A stretch of DNA of 32,500 nt from Botryococcus braunii (lineage: Eukaryota > Chlorophyta > Trebouxiophyceae): positions 199,841 through 232,340 of the forward strand of contig KV908491.1 of NCBI GenBank assembly GCA_002005505.1, given 5' to 3'. Positions 30,196 through 32,500 of this stretch are shown here, one piece after another. Position numbers and translations under genes: made by a program. How positions within the stretch are numbered: the first letter of the stretch is position 1; the number at the start of each line of letters is the position of its first letter. Under the pieces are notes generated by a model, which ran no database searches, was not told the origin of the DNA, and saw only the letters and a list, made by a program, of their open reading frames with translations.

Positions 30196-30816
30196 TGCAC
30201 TGTGCACGTGCTTCCATTCTCCACCGGGGAATATGGCCGGATGCCTTAACTTGTCGGGATATTGGGGTAGGGGTCTAGGGCTCCCGCCTCCATCGCCCTT
30301 TTTTGTGCTCCATGGTCCGTTTTCCTTCTCCTAGGCGGCCTTAGTAAGGCTAGAACAACACTCCTCAGAAGAACACTCGTCTGGTCCTTCCGCTCACCTT
30401 CCAGCTGGATCGCCAACCTCTATGACATGTACAGGGGCTGAAGATAAAAGCATACAAGAGGGGAATCTCGGAGGAAACAAACCGTATAGCCACTTTTGTT
30501 GGAGGGAACAAATCATAAATGCTCCATTAGTGGAAGGGTCCCCGCCGGGGACTCCCAGGGGGGCTGGGTCATGGTACGCTGGAATCTCAGTAATGTGCAA
30601 GCCTCAGGTAAAGCTTAGGTGTGGTGACATGAACCGCCTCCCACTTATCTCTTGCATTCTTGATGCTTGATCTGTTCTTTAGCTCTGGGTAAAACCCCAA
30701 CCCGTACTCTTCCCCCACGCCCCTTCCTCTCACACACCTTCTCAGCTTTGCCCTGCTGTGTTTCTTGAGGTCTCAACTGCAGAAGTTTATGTACGTGCAA
30801 ATTGTGTAGATAGCTT

Positions 30817-30852
30817 TTAGATATGATGGATATTAGTATCTATCATATCTAA
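30817..30852. repeat. Imperfect inverted repeat (hairpin), 16-bp arms
   Basis: Arms 30817-30832 and 30837-30852 (TTAGATATGATRGATA type) differ at one position and are separated by TTAG. AT-rich; no terminator context is evident. Confidence 0.75.
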
Positions 30853-30950
30853 TAACATTATGACGCAAGGCTCCTGTTGACGCCCCAACCCCAGACAACA
30901 ACCCCTCCCCCAAACCCCTAAACCGAAAAGAATGGAAAGGAAAGGAGAAA

Positions 30951-30953
30951 GAA

Positions 30954-31049
<96 letters not shown>

Positions 31050-31051
31050 AA
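30951..31051. repeat. (AAAG)n microsatellite in a homopurine tract
   Basis: About 24 AAAG units. The uninterrupted purine run on the + strand extends from 30934 to 31051 (118 nt). A Phe/Leu/Ser-repeat frame on the minus strand is an artefact of it. Confidence 0.95.
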
Positions 31052-31186
31052 CGATGGGGCTTGCTTTGAGAGACTACACTTCAAAACAGGAGACGGGGTT
31101 GGGGAGTCAACAAAATAGTAGGGGTTGAAAGCCAAAGCCCCACAAGGGCAGACAGGGACGCCCTACCATGACAAGCAAAAATCCAT

Positions 31187-31723
31187 ACCTGTGTCAACGA
31201 CGAGGGAGAGGGAAAGCCAACCAAGACACACTACCCAAGATGACAACTGATTGCAGTCATAGGCAAGAATAAGACCCGGCGTGGAAACTGATACTGCAGA
31301 ACTGCAGGATATCTTTACACTTTCAAGACCAAGAATGGTCCATATGGATGCATCATGATCAATCTTGTGGTATGCCAACAATGCAGGACCTGGCGAGCAA
31401 GAACACACGACCCTTGTCATTCAGGGCTCTTGGCTGCAATAACGTCAGCTAATTCATAATCCGGACTTACCCCCAAAAGTAGGAAGAATTGGGAAAAGCT
31501 ATAAAATTGGTCGTTTGGAACCAGTTATCCACCCTCTGACAATCCAATAACTCAATAAGTTGATCTGGACAGACCTCAGGTCTCTCATCAAATAGTCTAC
31601 AGTATGTCAGAGACACCCCATGTGCAGCAACCCAAATGCGGTCACATGCAGTGGTGCTTTCAAGTAAAGCAAGGCATGCTCCAGATTGTTCCAAAACACC
31701 AATGGTGTAACCCTCGACCTCAG
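31187..31723 (-). CDS. Two candidate exons of an unrecognised gene
   Basis: On the minus strand, 31723-31471 is open for 83 codons between an acceptor GGGTGGTAG and a strong GTAAGT donor. It carries GYTIGVLEQSGACLALLES and IWVAAHGVSLTYCRLFDERP. It leaves in phase 2, which suits a following candidate, 31305-31187, opened by an ATCCTGCAG acceptor, reading SAVSVSTPGLILAYDCNQ and ending at ACACAG|GTATGG. I do not recognise the protein. It lies just downstream of the pyrophosphorylase-like gene on the same strand and could be a separate gene or an alternative 3' end of that gene. Composition looks coding, but that is the only evidence. Confidence 0.35.
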
Positions 31724-31794
31724 CTACCACCCAAAAACGAACAATTCGGGATCCACCGTGGCTGCTGCTTTCCTATGGGAATCAAGTTGTCGTC

Positions 31795-32223
31795 TCAGAG
31801 CACTGCAGCTGCAGGGATGCCCTCTGCCTCGGAAGGCTTAACAGCGTCTCTTAATGGCAGCGCCACCACTGAATCCGTGTATAACCCAGCGGGAAGGTCA
31901 ACACAGTCCTTCGTTTCTGCACCCACCACCACCCCATCAAGTATTGTTTTAAGCACTAACCTTAATCACTGAAGAAATCATGCAATTTCAATCCCAATGA
32001 TTCAACTCAGAACTATATGATTGCCATGTACTGGGTAGTGACAAAACAAACATCGCACCATTGTTGACGAGGACATCTCCCTTGATAACTGTATCTGCCA
32101 CAAATTTGACGGGCCCCTTCACTGTCAACGATGTAGCCTCAATGAGAGAGGGAGGAGCCTCTGTGAGACTTTCCATTTGATCCACTAGTTTATAATACTT
32201 GGAATCCAAATTGATTGTTGGCC
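31795..32223 (-). CDS. UDP-glucose pyrophosphorylase-like protein, C-terminal exons
   Basis: Two exons, 32223-32059 and 31916-31795 (stop TGA at 31795-31797), joined by a 142-nt GT-AG intron in phase 1. The family transfers UMP from UTP to glucose-1-phosphate, making UDP-glucose. The first exon reads PTINLDSKYYKLVDQ, then PPSLIEATSLTVKGPVKF and DTVIKGDVLVNN. This matches the pattern of the C-terminal left-handed beta-helix of UGPases (Pro-Ser-Leu, L.V.GDV.FG, LKG.V), from memory. The second exon (CVDLPAGLYTDSVVA...) would correspond to the short final helix strand and tail. The catalytic domain lies right of the window; no further exon was found in 32224-32500. Assignment rests on one short domain, so another UDP-sugar pyrophosphorylase is possible. 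Confidence 0.6.
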
Positions 32224-32500
32224 CTACAGGACAAGCCAGCACGACTGTACTTTCCTCTGTCACCTGCATCCAGGAACAGCAGGAATTTAGCATATCATCT
32301 ACCCTGACAACCCACACCATCTGCAGTGGTGGTCGTACAGGATCTGGCCACTTAAAATGAAGTGGAAGAGAGCCCAAGCATTCAACATGCTCACTTCAGT
32401 CCCAGCTGCCGGATCACAATACAGACTGAATTGCATCGCCACGTGACAGCTTCTTCAACCACAAACTACAAGCTAGCCATGAGTGATATATGTAGCTACA
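32224..32500. other. Right-edge stretch, probably intron of the pyrophosphorylase-like gene
   Basis: The acceptor CCTGTAG lies at 32224-32230 on the minus strand. A 44-codon minus-strand frame near 32290-32440 has no resemblance to the pyrophosphorylase family and was not called. Nothing else is recognised. Confidence 0.35.

Larger units (their letters stand above)
29654..31186. other. Intergenic spacer right of the nest
   Basis: No coding exon could be supported. Two loosely similar stretches (TTGTCGGGA...CTC(G/C)CGCC(C/T)CCATC) lie near 29779-29850 and 30253-30320 and may be an old duplication. The 26-bp palindrome, an imperfect hairpin and an (AAAG)n tract are listed separately. Confidence 0.4.

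Noticed and set aside
30833..31135. Minus-strand frame rich in Phe-Leu-Ser repeats
   Set aside because: Translation of the AAAG microsatellite.
31604..31972. 122-codon + frame
   Set aside because: It lies opposite the last pyrophosphorylase-like exon and the unrecognised exon, has no motif, and splice signals favour the minus strand.

Overview
The window is nuclear DNA of a green, plant-lineage eukaryote. Its host genes are split by short GT-AG introns (about 95 to 700 nt), it carries long microsatellites, and nearly 60% of it is nested LTR retrotransposon. The recognisable host genes have plant-type counterparts: a PP2A leucine carboxyl methyltransferase of the SBI1/LCMT1 type, an R1R2R3-MYB (MYB3R), and the C-terminus of a UDP-glucose pyrophosphorylase-like protein. 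A charophycean alga or an early-diverging land plant fits best; the species cannot be fixed from the sequence alone.

Layout. Positions 1-2127 (+) hold the 3' exons of the methyltransferase gene. Positions 2128-4611 are a convergent intergenic stretch with a long (GA)n tract. Positions 4612-9503 (-) hold the MYB3R gene: six exons carrying the MYB repeats and the long C-terminal region are well supported, and a set of phase-compatible 3' exons is proposed. Positions 10196-29653 are a three-level nest of LTR elements. Positions 29654-31186 are repeat-rich spacer. Positions 31187-32223 (-) hold two exons of an unrecognised gene and the two last exons of the pyrophosphorylase-like gene, which continues past the right edge.

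The nest was resolved to the base. The outer element, Copia-C (+, 910-bp LTRs), is an internally deleted Copia that keeps gag and protease but has lost integrase and reverse transcriptase. Its 5' LTR was hit by Gypsy-B (-, chromodomain-containing, 223-bp LTRs, target duplication CCTGT). Gypsy-B was in turn hit, inside its integrase zinc finger, by Copia-A (+, 694-bp LTRs, target duplication CATGG), which has one uninterrupted 1737-codon gag-pol frame. LTR pairs differ at only 2/910, 1/223 and 1/694 positions, so all three insertions are recent. Removing Copia-A and one target copy restores one continuous Gypsy-B frame of 2066 codons.

The most unusual signals are in the cis-acting parts of the elements. 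Copia-A has a primer-binding site matching the anticodon-loop half of initiator tRNA-Met rather than a tRNA 3' end, and that site forms a perfect 10-bp hairpin with the end of its own LTR. Both Copia families, though different in sequence, carry a perfect internal LTR duplication (135 and 117 bp) with the same design: copy 1 ends in ACAGGT, copy 2 ends in ACAGGG, and TGTAA lies just before copy 2. All splice models, tRNA assignments and family names here come from reading the sequence and from memory of the families; no database search was made.
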